Shown here one piece after another: positions 45,021 through 53,390 of a DNA stretch of 64,000 nt. How positions within the stretch are numbered: the first letter of the stretch is position 1; every line of letters starts with the position of its first letter. Both the position numbers and the translations under genes were made by a program. The notes beneath the pieces are model-generated. The model was not told where the DNA came from. It saw only the letters and a program-made list of their open reading frames with translations, and did not search any database. The stretch is taken from the NCBI GenBank assembly GCA_003963305.1, contig RXJR01000023.1, positions 62,001-126,000 of the forward strand. The letters are read 5' to 3'. The DNA comes from Candidatus Melainabacteria bacterium (lineage in GTDB: Bacteria; Cyanobacteriota; Vampirovibrionia; Obscuribacterales; Obscuribacteraceae).

Positions 45021-45582
45021 CAGCGCGGATATAACGGATGCCGTTCTCGGCCCTCTACGATGCGATCCGTTCGAAGTTCGCGACGTGCTAATGGTTGCGG
45101 CGCGGACCAGAGTCTTTCGCGTGCTCTGGAGCGATGACATCTTGGACGAGTGCGTGCGCAATTTGATAAAGGATGGCCGTGCAACCAAAGAAAACATGGA
45201 ACGCATGGTTACAACGATGAAACGACTTCACCCAGACGCGACGGTAACGGGATATCATCACTTAATTTCGTCCATGACTTGTGACGAAAAAGACAAACAC
45301 GTTTTGGCTGCCGCTGTCGTCGGCAAAGCTGATGTAATCGTTACGTATAACATTGGTGATTTCCCGCAAGCATCCGTCGAACCTCATGCCATCGAGATTC
45401 AAACTCCTGATGAATTTATCCACCACGTGTTGGATCTTGCACCAGCCGCATTTATTAAGGTCTTTTGCGACAACGCGGCCCTAAGGCATAAACCGCCTGT
45501 GACGCCAGAAGATGTGGCCAACCATTTAGAGTCAGGTCTACTGCCAATCAGCGGAGCATACATAAGCGAACTCTTGAAGTAA
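44986..45582 (+). CDS. PIN-domain ribonuclease toxin (VapC-like)
   Basis: 198 residues. PIN features: V-L-W-S-D-D-I-L-D-E-C-V-R-N-L-I (second acidic position), V-T-G-Y-H-H-L-I, C-D-E-K-D-K-H-V-L-A-A-A-V-V-G-K-A-D-V-I-V-T-Y-N-I-G-D-F-P (third and fourth), P-D-E-F. The first motif, usually L-D-A-N-V-L, appears as T-D-A-V-L with D18 kept but an apparent one-residue shortening. It starts at TTG overlapping the antitoxin by 35 bases, with GGAAG nearby; start uncertain. Would cleave RNA unless held by the antitoxin. Shortened first motif may weaken it. Confidence 0.82.
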   Translation: MAATKTNERRGSSADITDAVLGPLRCDPFEVRDVLMVAARTRVFRVLWSDDILDECVRNLIKDGRATKENMERMVTTMKRLHPDATVTGYHHLISSMTCDEKDKHVLAAAVVGKADVIVTYNIGDFPQASVEPHAIEIQTPDEFIHHVLDLAPAAFIKVFCDNAALRHKPPVTPEDVANHLESGLLPISGAYISELLK

Positions 45583-45672
45583 AACGGGACCCGCTACGCC
45601 GTTGCTGCAATGAATAATGATGCAGGAGAAGAAGACGAGCGTTCCCAAAAGAGCATGCGTACTCACCCAAAA

Positions 45673-45705
45673 TTCTCAGCGAGAACTGGAGATTTCCGCT
45701 GAGAA
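45673..45705. repeat. Inverted repeat 3' of tmRNA
   Basis: TTCTCAGCG (45673-45681) and CGCTGAGAA (45697-45705) are perfect nine-base arms with a 15-base spacer. It is ~110 bases after the mature 3' end of tmRNA and also downstream of the toxin gene, so it could stop transcription from either side. No clear T-run. The remaining bases of the 45583-45812 gap show nothing I can name. Confidence 0.45.
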
Positions 45706-45812
45706 ATGATCGTGACGATCCACAAAAGCGGCCGCACCTACGCACAATCTCCTTATTGAGAATGCACGAAAGTCTGAACCTACAATAGTTTGAGCACTGT
45801 TTGAAAATAAAA

Positions 45813-46204
45813 TGGTGGAGGCGGCGAGAATCGCACTCGCGTCCAAAGAAGCCGTGACATAAGCATCTACAAGTTTAGTTTGATATTTTCCCAGTCACCG
45901 TTTCCGATCCGCTGGTAGAGGCCCAAACAGCCATCCGGGATTGTGATTATGTCTTAGACCAGGCTATCAATCGCTAATTTTGCCTGGTGGCAACCACCGT
46001 GGTTGACCCAATAAGTGCGGGTGGTCAAGCTCTTATCGAGTCCAGCAAACCTAAGTTATTAGTTAGGCAGCCAGCGCAACGCGCTGGGCTGGGAATTTTA
46101 CGATGTTATTTGCATCTGTATTTTGCTCTGCTTTTTTACGAGGAACTAAGCGACCTCGACCTGCAGCCCATGACCCAACAACCCTGTCGAATCTAAACGC
46201 CCCC
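45813..46204 (-). ncRNA. ssrA: tmRNA (transfer-messenger RNA)
   Basis: 392-nt RNA that rescues stalled ribosomes. The 5' end GGGGGCG (46204-46198) pairs with the 3' strand CGCCTCC just before ACCA at 45813, forming the tRNA-like acceptor stem. The T-arm with G-A-T-T-C is present near the 3' end, the 5' part has A-T-T-C-G-A-C-A-G-G-G of the D-region, and CCA is encoded. The tag frame lies inside (46113-46063). Normal length is 350-400 nt. Single-piece, not permuted. Followed on the same strand upstream by prmA. Confidence 0.93.
46063..46113 (-). other. tmRNA tag-peptide reading frame
   Basis: Sixteen codons plus TAA encode ANNIVKFPAQRVALAA. The N-terminal ANNIV and hydrophobic LAA end match cyanobacterial tags (for example ANNIVPFARKVAPVAA-like). 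A standard Ala-Ala end is recognised by ClpXP-type proteases. The first codon is GCA, as usual. Confidence 0.9.
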
Positions 46205-46319
46205 ATGTATGGGGTAAAGGCTCAAAAAACACTCTTTATGCGATTTTCAGGGTTCAAAAGCAGCCGCTGTGCGGCGCTCGATTCGTATCAACACTTTGAT
46301 TATACCAAAGATATACCCG

Positions 46320-47270
46320 TTAAGACGGCGCAAATGAGAGCAAGTTCCTGGCTGGAACACTTCGCGCAATCACAATACCGGCCCACATTCCCTGGATCTT
46401 CTCGTCGCGCACGACCCACTTTCTCTTCTTCAATTCCTTCGCCAACATAGGCAGTTTTTCCTTAAGAATTCCTGCACAGATAACGAAACCGCCTGGCGCC
46501 AAAAGCCGCTCATAATCAGGCAAAAGCGAAATTATGTCTTCGCAAGTCAAATTGGAAAATATGACATCAAAATCTTTGCGGGTGACGGCTTCTATACCAC
46601 CGGTAATTAACTCGACACGTTTTTGTACCTTGTTGAGTTCAAGGTTTTTGGCGGCATTTTCGATGGCTACCGGATCAATGTCGACCCCGATGATCACCGC
46701 CTTCGGGCCGGTTTGCAAGGCACTAGCGATGGCTAGAATGCCGCTTCCGGTTCCAACGTCCAAAATGCGCTGCGGATGCGGTTGCATTTCAAAAGCGGTT
46801 AAGCAGTACTGAGTAGTTGTGTGCAAACCAGTACCAAAAGCCATTCCCGGCTCCAACACCAGAACCTTGCGAACACCAATTTCTTCAGGCGTCAATTTAT
46901 CGAGCAACCATGGAGGGCAAACCATAAACTGATTGCCGACCTCGAATGGCTTAAGCCCTTCCTTCCAACGAACCAGCCAATCTTCTTCTTCAACCGATTT
47001 ATGCCGCAACGACTTCAAAGATTCGCCGAGCCCATACTCTTCGAGACTGGTTTGAATCTTTACGAGCAACTCTTCCGACAATTCGATTTCATCGAAAGTA
47101 GCTCTTACAACGATATCTGCATCAGGATCTACTTCAATAATTTCGCACCCGGTCGAACCGCACTGAATCATTAACCAGGAAGCCATATCTTCGTGCTCAG
47201 GCGAAGTCTCGAATTCGACGGTTGCCCATTTTCTTTTCAGTTGTTGAACTGGTTCTGCACGATGATCCAT
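46320..47270 (-). CDS. prmA: Ribosomal protein L11 methyltransferase
   Basis: 316 residues. SAM-dependent enzyme that methylates ribosomal protein L11. N-terminal substrate-recognition domain (about 15-85), then a methyltransferase domain with the SAM motif D-V-G-T-G-S-G-I-L-A-I, the P-G-M-A-F-G-T-G-L-H-T-T-T block and S-N-L-T-C (post-I motif). These are PrmA signatures. The ATG is preceded by AGGAATCC-type sequence; start uncertain by a few codons. 115 bases separate it from tmRNA on the same strand. A further C-terminal tail V-P-A-R-N-L-L is extra. Confidence 0.94.
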   Translation of the reverse strand: MDHRAEPVQQLKRKWATVEFETSPEHEDMASWLMIQCGSTGCEIIEVDPDADIVVRATFDEIELSEELLVKIQTSLEEYGLGESLKSLRHKSVEEEDWLVRWKEGLKPFEVGNQFMVCPPWLLDKLTPEEIGVRKVLVLEPGMAFGTGLHTTTQYCLTAFEMQPHPQRILDVGTGSGILAIASALQTGPKAVIIGVDIDPVAIENAAKNLELNKVQKRVELITGGIEAVTRKDFDVIFSNLTCEDIISLLPDYERLLAPGGFVICAGILKEKLPMLAKELKKRKWVVRDEKIQGMWAGIVIARSVPARNLLSFAPS

Positions 47271-47694
47271 TTGAGGATTCCTTTACTTAAATACTGCGAG
47301 TAGCGCTTACGAATTGGATTTGACACCATATAGAGTGTCAAACCGGTTTAACCAGTCGCCCGATGGCGTACATGCCCTAGCGGATGCCTCTGACAAGGTT
47401 AGCGCAACCGCGCCGCTCCGTCACTGTAATTTTTTCACCGAGGGGCCCGGTCCTCATTGACAACCCTCCCAGCCGTTCGCAGCCTCGGAGAGCCGACACC
47501 CGCGACACCCGCGACACCTGCGACATTCGCGACATCCAGTTGGCTTGGGCTCATCTAAGTTTCATCCGAGGGTTAAGGAGGCACTGCCGCCAGATTGTAA
47601 AGGTAACAAGAGCTCGCAGCGACTCAATCGCTCAACACGAAGTCAAGGGTCATATGCTTATAATTATGACTGTACTCCCAGGGATGACAGGACC
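47271..47694. other. 424-bp gap with tandem repeat and possible promoter
   Basis: Between divergent prmA and the hydrolase operon. It contains the 9-bp tandem repeat at 47495-47539. A TATAAT at 47659-47664, about 30 bases before the operon's ATG, could be its -10 box, but no good -35 is seen 16-18 bases upstream. An in-frame open stretch ahead of the ATG has no ribosome site. Confidence 0.5.
47495..47539. repeat. 9-bp tandem repeat, five copies
   Basis: GACACCCGC, GACACCCGC, GACACCTGC, GACATTCGC and GACATCCAG in direct tandem. Non-coding, ahead of the hydrolase-kinase operon. A slippage repeat or protein site. Confidence 0.8.
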
Positions 47695-48636
47695 ATGGTC
47701 GGTTTAGAAGTTGCGGCAGCGATTGCTCTGTTGATAGCCCTGTATTTGGTGGCATCACCACGTTTCGGCGAGCGCGCATATCACCACGCCCTCTTCGCCC
47801 CCTGGAAGTACCCGGTCGGCAACTACCATGGAGACCTGGGCAGCAGCGGTCGATTTGAGGATGTTTTCTTCGACGCCATTGATGGCAAGAAATTGCACGG
47901 CTGGTTTTTCCAAGGCTCAAAGAATAAGACGGTGCTGGTTAATCACGGCAAAACAGGAAACATCACCGACCTCGAACAGTTGATGTTCATGCTGCTGGAT
48001 ACAGGCGCATCTGTATTCATCTATGACTACCGCGGCTTCGGACGCAGCGAAGGCTCGCCATCACTGAAAGTAATTTGCGAGGATGGCATCAATGCCTATC
48101 AGTGGCTGGTTAACGAAAAAGGCATAGAACCCAGAGACATCGTCGCTTATGGAGAATCTCTGGGCGGCATCGTTGCATGCCATCTGGCGGAGCAAACCGA
48201 CATCGGCGGTTTGATATTGCAGTCATCATTCTCATCCCTGCGCAAGATTAGCATCGAAAATATGTCGGCGTTGAAGTATTTTCCGCAATCACTGTTTCCA
48301 ATCCACGGAAACAACTCGATGACATTGAGCAGATTCAAGAAGCCGGTTCTAATCCTGCATGGCGCTCTAGATGAGGATATAAACATTCAACATTCGCACG
48401 AGTTGCACACGGCAGCTTCCGCATCAAAAGAGTTCATTATTTTGCCGCACACTTTGCATGACGAAATCGATAAGAGAGATGGAGAATTGTTCGTGGGCTC
48501 AGTAACAAGTTTTCTGGAAAACTTAGAACACACGACGCATGGAACGATGCATGGAACGACACACGGAATAACGCACGAAACGACTCACGAAAAAACGCAT
48601 CCAGCGCAACCACCAGTGCAATCAACGCATACCTGA
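47695..48636 (+). CDS. Membrane-anchored alpha/beta hydrolase with Thr/His tail
   Basis: 313 residues. One membrane helix (about 3-20) then an alpha/beta hydrolase of the BAAT/acyl-CoA thioester or YfhR/Bem46 group: V-N-H-G-K-T-G-N, I-Y-D-Y-R-G-F-G-R-S-E-G, nucleophile Ser in A-Y-G-E-S-L-G-G, and late D (H-G-A-L-D-E-D) and H (L-P-H-T-L-H-D). The last ~40 residues are a T-H-G-T/T-H-E-T repeat encoded by 12-bp repeats (48536-48600) and then T-H-P. ATG at 47695 is chosen as the first Met before the helix. Its stop overlaps the kinase ATG by one base, so the genes are coupled. Confidence 0.85.
   Translation: MVGLEVAAAIALLIALYLVASPRFGERAYHHALFAPWKYPVGNYHGDLGSSGRFEDVFFDAIDGKKLHGWFFQGSKNKTVLVNHGKTGNITDLEQLMFMLLDTGASVFIYDYRGFGRSEGSPSLKVICEDGINAYQWLVNEKGIEPRDIVAYGESLGGIVACHLAEQTDIGGLILQSSFSSLRKISIENMSALKYFPQSLFPIHGNNSMTLSRFKKPVLILHGALDEDINIQHSHELHTAASASKEFIILPHTLHDEIDKRDGELFVGSVTSFLENLEHTTHGTMHGTTHGITHETTHEKTHPAQPPVQSTHT
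48536..48600. repeat. Degenerate 12-bp repeat coding for the Thr/His tail
   Basis: Units such as ACGCATGGAACG encode T-H-G-T, T-H-E-T and similar tetrapeptides at the hydrolase C-terminus. Length variation between strains would be expected. Confidence 0.75.
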
Positions 48637-50093
48637 TGGCAAAACTAGAACTAACGTTTCCGTACAGAACACTGTCGAAGAAAACAGCTATTTTTTGCTG
48701 CATCATCTGGGGGATTGCAGGCTATTACATGGCGACAATTCTAGCTGCATCGCTCCATGTTCTGACAGCGTCATTCTCGCCTTTCGCGGCATTCCTTCTC
48801 GATTTACTGTTCGCGGTAAGCACCGCCGCGATTTACGCCTACATTCCGTTTCGCTTAGTGAGCACGTCGATGCAGGGTGGAACAATCACGGCAAATCGGG
48901 ACGGATTGGGAATGCCAGGCACACTCTTCGGCAATCCGAGACTGCGAGACTGGAATCAACTCAAACTAGCCGAGATCGCAAACGGAAGAATATACCTCAC
49001 ATTTGAAGGACTGGACCAGGTCACGATTGAAACATCCCAACTAAACACTGAGCAAACCGAGCAATTCCTGCTTGCTCTAGAGGTATGGGGACATAGAGCG
49101 GTCCTCGCAAATTCGTTGCTGGAAGTGCGGGACAAAATTCAAAACGATAAAGTTGGTATAGAAGATCATTCCTACACACAGATGTGGGAAGAAGAGCTAA
49201 ATAGACGATTCAATTCAACAACGTTTGTACCACTAGAACCAGGTCACAAGCTTCGATCGGATTCGTTCAGCGTAAATAAGCAACTGGCTTTTGGCGGATT
49301 CTCTGCGGTGTACCTGGCCGAAGATAACAACCGGAATCAGGTCGTAATCAAAGAATCTGTAGCCACCACAAATGATGCTGCACACGACAAAGCGCTGGAA
49401 TTATTCCGGCGCGAAGCCTCTTTACTGAGCGGTCTGGACCACCCGCAGATCGCTAAAGTCCTGGACAACTTCGTTGAATCAGGACGGAATTATCTTATTC
49501 TCGAATATATTCAAGGCGAGAATCTACGCGAATATGTAAGGAAACGTGGTTCTCTGAAAGAAGAACTGGTTATTGACCTGATGATTCAAATGGCAGATGT
49601 ACTCAACTATCTGCATGAGAAAACACCACCAATTTTGCACCGAGACTTTACTCCGGACAACATTGTAATCCGAGCGAATCATTCACTTGTAGTAATTGAT
49701 TTTGGTGCTGCAAATGAATATATCGGCACAGCTACGGGCACTTTAATCGGCAAGCAATGCTACATGCCACCAGAACAGGTGCGCGGCAAGAACGACGCGA
49801 CTAGCGATCTCTATGCATTAGGCTGCACTGCGGCGTTCTTGTTGACGGGTAAAGATCCCGAAGCACTTCGATGCTCTCACCCTCAGGCGTTAAATAACAA
49901 AGTGTCGGATCCAATCGATCAACTGATTGCACAACTAACGCAACAAGATTCGAAGCAGCGCGTTCGATGTGCGAAAGAACTTAAAACACTGCTTGAAGAT
50001 TTAAAAGGAAAACCCGCTAGAACAGCAATTGGAACCACAGACGCGACGAGAACCGAACTGCCAGAGAAAAGACAGATGGATGGGCAGCAGTGA
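48636..50093 (+). CDS. Membrane-anchored Ser/Thr protein kinase
   Basis: 485 residues. Two membrane helices (about 18-42 and 49-74) at the N-terminus, a small beta-rich region (75-150), then a protein kinase domain (about 205-465). Key residues are K239 (V-V-I-K), E260, H335-R336-D337 (HRDFTPDN), D355-F356-G357 and M-P-P-E-Q in the activation segment. The Gly-rich loop is F-G-G-F-S-A-V. It is a complete active-type kinase with HRDFTPDN in place of the common HRDLKPxN. The final part is Thr-rich and unfolded. Coupled to the hydrolase and followed by a second kinase, likely one operon. Confidence 0.92.
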   Translation: MAKLELTFPYRTLSKKTAIFCCIIWGIAGYYMATILAASLHVLTASFSPFAAFLLDLLFAVSTAAIYAYIPFRLVSTSMQGGTITANRDGLGMPGTLFGNPRLRDWNQLKLAEIANGRIYLTFEGLDQVTIETSQLNTEQTEQFLLALEVWGHRAVLANSLLEVRDKIQNDKVGIEDHSYTQMWEEELNRRFNSTTFVPLEPGHKLRSDSFSVNKQLAFGGFSAVYLAEDNNRNQVVIKESVATTNDAAHDKALELFRREASLLSGLDHPQIAKVLDNFVESGRNYLILEYIQGENLREYVRKRGSLKEELVIDLMIQMADVLNYLHEKTPPILHRDFTPDNIVIRANHSLVVIDFGAANEYIGTATGTLIGKQCYMPPEQVRGKNDATSDLYALGCTAAFLLTGKDPEALRCSHPQALNNKVSDPIDQLIAQLTQQDSKQRVRCAKELKTLLEDLKGKPARTAIGTTDATRTELPEKRQMDGQQ

Positions 50094-50136
50094 GGCTGCT
50101 CCGATTCCGAGAATAGCACGGACCGTAAAAATCAAT

Positions 50137-51954
50137 ATGGAACAGGACGAAACAAAAGAACTCTTTTCGGAACTCAGCAAGGCGTTACAGGGTCCGCAAC
50201 CCAGCGAGGCGGTGAGGGATTGCACACTACCTGTAGTGGCGCCGCATGATTACAGATTGCGATGGAATGACGAAGCAATTCAGTTCGAAACACCAGAAGG
50301 CATGAAGCACCTGGCATGGAAAGACGTTGTACAGGCTTCAGCATCACAGACACATCCCGGAACTAGATTGCTAGGACGAACGATAGATCTCACAGATCGA
50401 AGCGGCACGACTCACAAGATTGCGTTTTCTGACGTTGCAAACAAAAATCGCTGGCTCGATTTGATCGGCACCATTCAGTACTGCAGCGAAGCGAAGATGA
50501 TCAATCTCTCTGAGCAAAGTTACAATGATGCCCGCGATGTCGTGGTGCCGCTCTGGTCATCCGGTCAGCTGGTCAGCGATCAGAGCAAAATGCAAAAAGT
50601 TGTGAGCGTAGTTATTACACTATTCGCAGTCGCATGGATTATTGAATTTTTGCTCGAAGCGGGCCCAGCCGGAAAAGTTTTCAGCAACGGTTTGTACTAC
50701 AGCGCCATGCAATTCGTCAAGTTCCTGCCATTACTATTCCTACCTGTTTACGCCCGCATGGTGCCGGTCTCGCAAATTCGCTGTAATCCAGAAGAACTGC
50801 GCTGCGAAGCCATAGTTGGCGGACACACAATGGTGAAGCGTAAGTTGCGCTGGAAAGACATACGAAGTATCCAGCTTGGTCCTGAGAAACCTGGACAACG
50901 ACTGCTAGACCGAGAACTGTGCTTCAACCAGAATAATGGCGGCTCATACAAAATCAAACTCGAGAACATTGGCTCCGCTCAGAACTGGCGCGAACTGCTT
51001 GCCAGCATATTTCACATGTCTGGTCTGCAAGTTGAGAATGCAGATTCAAACCTCTTCGATCAGGTAAATCCAGATCAAAAGGATCCCAGCTATACCCAGA
51101 TTTGGCTGGATTCGCTGATGGCACCAGCGCGTCGAGAGAAGTTACTACAGCTGGAAACAGGAGTGTCTCTTCAGGGCGGTAAATACATTCTTGAACAAAA
51201 GCTGGGTGCTGGTGGACAGGGCGCAGCTTACTTAGCGAAAAGAGACGATGGTGTCATGGTCGTGCTGAAAGAATACATTTTGCCGATTTATGTGGATGCT
51301 AAAGTCAAAAGAAAGTCTCTGGAGAATTTCGAAAATGAAGCTCGTATGCTTCAACAATTGGATTCACCGCTGATTGTCAAACTGCTTGGATTTTTTGTCG
51401 AAGATCATCGGGGTTATCTCGTTCTAGAACACATTAGTGGAGTCAACCTACGCGATTACGTTGCAGAGAAGGGACCAGTTACGGAAACAGAAACAGTTCG
51501 CTACGGAATTATGCTCTGCGATGCTCTTATCGAACTGCACGCAAAAAAACCGCCCATAGTGCATCGAGACTTCACGCCCGACAATGTGATCGTATCCGGC
51601 GATTCCATAAAGATCATCGATTTTATGGTTGCACAGCAAAATGAAGAAAGCGCTACCGGTACGGTGGTCGGTAAACATGCATACCTTCCACCTGAGCAAT
51701 TCCGAGGCAAAGCAACGACGCAGAGCGACATCTATGCGCTTGGCTGCTGTCTTTTCTATCTGCTGACTGGGCAAGAACCAGAACCGCTATCGACATCGCA
51801 CCCCATACTTATTAATGACACCATAAGCGGTGCACTCGATTCGATCGTGGCGAAAGCAACTGAGTTAGAATGCGATGATAGATACAAGTCGGCGTTCGAA
51901 CTCAAAACAGAGTTGACGAAATGGCAAGAGAACGCAGCGCAGACATCGGAATAG
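50137..51954 (+). CDS. Second Ser/Thr kinase, PH-like N-terminus, atypical DFM motif
   Basis: 605 residues from the ATG at 50137; two earlier in-frame ATGs (50029, 50080) fall inside the previous gene and lack better ribosome sites. The N-terminal ~315 residues hold two PH/EH-like beta domains (about 35-115 and 205-290) around two membrane helices (about 150-200). The kinase domain (about 347-600) has K378 (V-V-L-K), H476-R477-D478 (HRDFTPDN) and D495-F496-M497: the DFG Gly is Met. The Gly loop is G-A-G-G-Q-G-A. All residues for ATP and Mg2+ are present, so activity is possible. Forms a pair with the kinase upstream. Confidence 0.9.
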   Translation: MEQDETKELFSELSKALQGPQPSEAVRDCTLPVVAPHDYRLRWNDEAIQFETPEGMKHLAWKDVVQASASQTHPGTRLLGRTIDLTDRSGTTHKIAFSDVANKNRWLDLIGTIQYCSEAKMINLSEQSYNDARDVVVPLWSSGQLVSDQSKMQKVVSVVITLFAVAWIIEFLLEAGPAGKVFSNGLYYSAMQFVKFLPLLFLPVYARMVPVSQIRCNPEELRCEAIVGGHTMVKRKLRWKDIRSIQLGPEKPGQRLLDRELCFNQNNGGSYKIKLENIGSAQNWRELLASIFHMSGLQVENADSNLFDQVNPDQKDPSYTQIWLDSLMAPARREKLLQLETGVSLQGGKYILEQKLGAGGQGAAYLAKRDDGVMVVLKEYILPIYVDAKVKRKSLENFENEARMLQQLDSPLIVKLLGFFVEDHRGYLVLEHISGVNLRDYVAEKGPVTETETVRYGIMLCDALIELHAKKPPIVHRDFTPDNVIVSGDSIKIIDFMVAQQNEESATGTVVGKHAYLPPEQFRGKATTQSDIYALGCCLFYLLTGQEPEPLSTSHPILINDTISGALDSIVAKATELECDDRYKSAFELKTELTKWQENAAQTSE

Positions 51955-51966
51955 AGCAGGAATAGA

Positions 51967-52157
51967 GCACGCGGGACGAGTGCGATCCATGTGACAGCGG
52001 ACAATCAAGCACGCGGGACGCGTGCGTTCCATGTGACAGCAGACATCGAGCACGCGGGACGCGTGCGGTCCATGTGACAGCAGACATCGAGCACGCGGGA
52101 CGCGTGCGGTCCATGTGACAGCGGACAATCAAGCACGCGGGACGCGTGCGGTCCATG
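51967..52157. repeat. Hairpin repeat array, five units of 41-42 bp
   Basis: Units begin at 51967, 52009, 52050, 52091 and 52133. Each has GCACGCGGGACGCGTGC (7-bp stem, GGA loop), then GNTCCATGTGACAGC and ACAATCAA or ACATCGA. Unit 1 has one stem-breaking change (CGAG), unit 2 one change in the flank. It ends directly at the rpoD stop codon, in a convergent gap with the kinase gene. Same family as 6195-6261, with stem pairs CG-CG and GC-GC exchanged in a compensatory way. Could stop transcription from both sides. Confidence 0.85.
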
Positions 52158-53390
52158 TTAGTCGATGTAGTCGCGCAGGCGGCGTGAACGCTGCGGGTGA
52201 CGCAGTTTACGCAGTGCCTTCGCTTCAATCTGACGAATACGCTCTCTGGTCACACCGAACAGCTGTCCGACTTCTTCCAGCGTGCGCTGGCGTCCGTCAT
52301 CCAGACCGAAGCGCAGTCGAAGCACATCGCGCTCTCTGTGCCCTAGCGCAGCCATTACCTGAATGATGTCCTCACGCAAAAGCTGGTGCGTAATCGAAGT
52401 CGCCGGCGTTTCTGAATCCTGGTCTTCGATAAAATCGCCCAACCTGCTGTCGTCTTCTTTGCCCACTGGCGTTTCGAGCGATACAGGCTCCTGCGCAACC
52501 TTCATAATGTCACGCAGTTTCGCAACGGTGATTTCCATTGCGTTGGCAATTTCCTCTTCGGTAGGCTTACGACCGTAAGTCTGCTGCAGTTGCCGTGTCA
52601 CTTTCTTGAGCTTGTTAATCGTCTCAACAACGTGCACAGGAATGCGAATTGTTCGCGCCTGGTCAGCAATAGATCTGGTGATTGCCTGTCGAATCCACCA
52701 TGTTGCGTACGTACTGAATTTGTATCCACGTTGATGGTCAAACTTCTCAGCCGCTCGAATCAATCCCAAATTTCCTTCCTGAATCAAATCAAGGAAAGCC
52801 ATACCTCGATTCGCGTATTTCTTGGCGATCGAAACAACCAACCTCAAGTTGGCCCGCACCAACTGACGCTTTGCAATAGCACCCTCTGAACCCCCAGCCT
52901 CGATACGGCGCGCCAGCTCAATTTCCTGGTCGGCTTTGAGCAGCGGAATAGAGCCAATTTCGCGCAAGTACAGGCGAATCGGGTCGTCATCACCTGCGCC
53001 CTTGACGACGTCTTCAAGTTTGGTGGGAAGTTCTACTTCCTCATCGTCTTCAATAGCGCCACGAAAGATATCGTCGGCTTCTGGTTCGTCTTCGTCTTCA
53101 TCTTTCTCTTTGACGGACTCTTTAGACACCGCGGGCGATGCAGTCGCCTTCTTTCCGCCCTTTTTATCATCCACTTTAGCGAGAAGCTGTTTCAGTCGGA
53201 TAATTACGGCTCCGGGGATTTCATCTTTACCCTTTAAGTTTTGAACGCTCTGACCAAACTCTGGATCATTGCTCCAGGTCGACTGACACTTAGGGCACTC
53301 ATCCAGGTGTTGGCAAACGGCTGAGGTCGATTCAGGCTGAGGCTCATCCAGGAGGGATGTCAGCATTGGTACGACTTCACTACACTTCAT
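52158..53390 (-). CDS. rpoD: Primary sigma-70 factor with N-terminal anti-sigma-like zinc finger
   Basis: 410 residues, group 1 or closely related sigma. Regions 1.2 (about 135-160, [11 protein letters not shown]), 2 ([29 protein letters not shown]), 3 (E-E-I-A-N-A-M) and 4 ([20 protein letters not shown]) are all present. Region 1.1 is not recognisable: residues 1-40 instead match the zf-HC2/anti-sigma zinc finger, with C3 and H28-x3-C32-x2-C35 as zinc ligands, followed by a Lys-rich then acidic linker (about 75-130). This may sense redox or metal. Length otherwise normal. ATG supported by GAGG site. Confidence 0.95.
   Translation of the reverse strand: MKCSEVVPMLTSLLDEPQPESTSAVCQHLDECPKCQSTWSNDPEFGQSVQNLKGKDEIPGAVIIRLKQLLAKVDDKKGGKKATASPAVSKESVKEKDEDEDEPEADDIFRGAIEDDEEVELPTKLEDVVKGAGDDDPIRLYLREIGSIPLLKADQEIELARRIEAGGSEGAIAKRQLVRANLRLVVSIAKKYANRGMAFLDLIQEGNLGLIRAAEKFDHQRGYKFSTYATWWIRQAITRSIADQARTIRIPVHVVETINKLKKVTRQLQQTYGRKPTEEEIANAMEITVAKLRDIMKVAQEPVSLETPVGKEDDSRLGDFIEDQDSETPATSITHQLLREDIIQVMAALGHRERDVLRLRFGLDDGRQRTLEEVGQLFGVTRERIRQIEAKALRKLRHPQRSRRLRDYID

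Noticed and set aside
42971-45582. Prophage or integrative element
   Set aside because: No integrase, att-like repeats, structural genes or tRNA at the border; only a toxin-antitoxin pair and accessory genes.
46205-46319. Promoter for tmRNA
   Set aside because: No acceptable -35/-10 pair at the right distance from the mature 5' end could be found by eye.
51967-52157. Possible CRISPR array
   Set aside because: Units are 41-42 bp with nearly no variable spacer, are palindromic throughout and no cas gene is near. It is a hairpin repeat array.
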